Source of the DNA: JBFHES01 sp041584015
GTDB taxonomy: Bacteria > Bacteroidota > Bacteroidia > Bacteroidales > M50B96
DNA length: 6,890 nt
Reading direction: 5' to 3'
Assembly: GCA_041584015.1 (NCBI GenBank)
Contig: JBFHES010000247.1
Span: forward strand, 1-6,890
Shown: in pieces, positions 5,467 through 6,890 of the stretch
Numbering within the stretch: position 1 is the first letter of the stretch
Layout of the letters: each line of letters begins with the position of its first letter
Program-made: the position numbers and the translations under genes
The notes under the pieces: generated by a model
The model's database searches: none
What the model was told of the DNA's origin: nothing
What the model saw: the letters and a program-made list of their open reading frames with translations, nothing else

Positions 5467-6890
5467 ATGAAGACTAAAGAATTATCACCAACCACTGGCA
5501 TATGGCTATTCCTTAATTTGGCACTATTTATACTGGTACCTTATGTGGGGCATTCGCAAATGTCATCCTATTGCAATTCATCGGCTAATTATGTCGGTTA
5601 TGAAGAAATTATAGAGGTCTCATTTGCTTCATTTGTTAACAGTAGCGCTCCGGCATCAGGCCAGAATTATTCAGATTTTACGAGTATAACAAGTGCTACC
5701 TTATCACCAGGAATGACATATCCGATTAGCATTACCTCAGGAATACCATCGGGCTATTCGGGGAGTTATTCGTGTTTTGTTAAGGTGTACATCGATTGGA
5801 ATCAAGATACTGTTTGGTCTGAAACTAGCGACGAATTGGTGTTTTCGGCGCCTACTAATTCAGCTAATACGGTTTCCGGAGAATTTACCGTGCCCTTTAA
5901 TGCTTTACCGGGTAGTGTTGCAATGCGGGTTGTGTTTCAAGAAACTGTCGATGCTACAACTGTATTATCATGCGGTTTTTATTCGTGGGGTGAGACTGAA
6001 GACTATTTGCTAACCGTTGCTCCACCACAACCTATTGATGCTGGAATAATCGAAGTAATGATGGTTGGAGGTTCTCTACCCTTTCATGAGCATGATACGG
6101 TTGAAGTAAAAGTTGTTATGTTAAATTTTGGACTTGATACAATTTCAAGTGCTGAGCTAGTCTATACTTTTGATGGTCTCAATCCAATTGCTTACACCTG
6201 GACAGGCTCATTGGCCTCATTCGAGAGAGATACGATTGTATTTTCTGGAATTGTACTTCCTGGTGGACCATTCGAGCTATGCGCTTATACTATTTTACCT
6301 GGCGACAGTAATCTATTGAACGATGCAAATTGTCGCCCCTATTACGCAATACCAGATTTCGATTTGGAATTAACAAGCCTAGTTGCTCCAATCGGTGGCT
6401 GCGATCAAGCGCTTGTGGATGTAACAGTTGAGATAAGTAATTTGGGAAACGCAGTGAATGGTGGTTATGATATTAGTTATTTTCATTACGGAATGACAAG
6501 CTCGCTTACTGAAACGATCTCAGATACCATTCCTCAAGGAGGCGTTTATATTCATACCTTCTCAACTCCTTTAGATTTAACTGTTAGTTCCGATACTTCG
6601 TTCGAATTGCATACGTATCTTAGTTATCTTTCCGATCCGGTTTTATCTAATGATACATTAATCACAATAATTGAATCGAAGTTGTCGCCAACAAATCCTG
6701 TTGTTCTTGGTGCAACTGTTTGGTCAGGAGAATATGCCAGTTTAAGCATTAATAACCCGGACCCAGCTAGCTTTTATAGTTGGTATGATCATGACACAAT
6801 TCTTTTAGCAAACGGATCTGTTTTCACAACACCAGCATTATTCGATACGACCAGCTATTTTGTTGAGGCAAATTATGGTCTGGCCCCAGC
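5467..6890 (+). CDS. Secreted multidomain protein with GEVED, CARDB-like and Ig-like domains (5' part, cut by window edge)
   Basis: My translation gives 474 codons without a stop up to the window end. Residues 1-31 are a signal peptide (K2, K4; hydrophobic 12-27; GHSQ near the cleavage site). Next is a GEVED domain (about 36-185): the Y(I)DWNQD acidic loop at 109-114, a following FTVP..A.PG...MRV segment (140-155) and the signature GETEDY at 175-180. Two CARDB-like beta-sandwich modules follow (about 190-295, opening with DAGI, and 297-403, opening with DFDLELTSL), then the start of an Ig-like module (about 405 onward) with SWYDHDT and FTTPALFDTTSYFVEA. This order is typical of large Bacteroidota surface proteins exported by the type IX system; the sorting domain would lie past the right edge, so that route is inference. 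The ATG is the first after an in-frame TGA at 5416-5418. No enzymatic domain is visible; an adhesin-like role is plausible but unproven. Confidence 0.88.
   Translation, partial: MKTKELSPTTGIWLFLNLALFILVPYVGHSQMSSYCNSSANYVGYEEIIEVSFASFVNSSAPASGQNYSDFTSITSATLSPGMTYPISITSGIPSGYSGSYSCFVKVYIDWNQDTVWSETSDELVFSAPTNSANTVSGEFTVPFNALPGSVAMRVVFQETVDATTVLSCGFYSWGETEDYLLTVAPPQPIDAGIIEVMMVGGSLPFHEHDTVEVKVVMLNFGLDTISSAELVYTFDGLNPIAYTWTGSLASFERDTIVFSGIVLPGGPFELCAYTILPGDSNLLNDANCRPYYAIPDFDLELTSLVAPIGGCDQALVDVTVEISNLGNAVNGGYDISYFHYGMTSSLTETISDTIPQGGVYIHTFSTPLDLTVSSDTSFELHTYLSYLSDPVLSNDTLITIIESKLSPTNPVVLGATVWSGEYASLSINNPDPASFYSWYDHDTILLANGSVFTTPALFDTTSYFVEANYGLAP

Noticed and set aside
5777..6013. 78-codon plus-strand open frame inside the GEVED-protein gene
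   Set aside because: It is in a different frame from the 474-codon frame that carries the GEVED signature and signal peptide.
1..6890. Search for CRISPR arrays, insertion sequences, attachment sites, tRNA or rRNA genes, and defence or toxin-antitoxin genes
   Set aside because: No regularly spaced repeats, transposase or integrase coding, tRNA-like cloverleaf or rRNA segment was seen by eye on either strand.

Overview
The window looks like a piece of a Bacteroidota chromosome, probably a marine or freshwater Cytophagia/Flavobacteriia-like lineage. Three things point there: two secreted proteins built from domains typical of that phylum (FISUMP, GEVED, Ig-like and CARDB-like modules), several TAnnTTTG promoter elements, and weak or absent Shine-Dalgarno sequences. 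The exact genus cannot be read from the sequence.

Layout from left to right. (1) The 5' part of engB, a ribosome-assembly GTPase, is on the minus strand and runs off the left edge. (2) A complete Cof-type HAD hydrolase gene lies divergently from it on the plus strand. (3) A 120-bp convergent gap carries an imperfect inverted repeat. (4) A large minus-strand gene encodes a 678-residue secreted protein with a signal peptide, two copies of a GWN-type repeat, a FISUMP domain, an Ig/PKD-like spacer and a second FISUMP domain. (5) A 267-bp divergent gap holds candidate promoters for both flanking genes. (6) guaA, complete GMP synthetase, is on the plus strand and starts with GTG. (7) A 319-bp gap contains a strong 47-nt hairpin. 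(8) The 5' part of a second secreted multidomain protein (GEVED, then two CARDB-like modules, then an Ig-like module) runs off the right edge. It is open to the end of the window and has no stop codon in it.

The genes do not form one pathway. engB and guaA are housekeeping genes (50S ribosome assembly and purine nucleotide synthesis), and the HAD enzyme is a generic phosphatase. The two large genes encode predicted cell-surface or secreted proteins, each apparently transcribed alone. I found no mobile element, CRISPR array, tRNA, rRNA or defence system. The most unusual material is the internal architecture of the FISUMP protein and the strand-specific hairpin downstream of guaA. I do not see a convincing new multi-gene system here.
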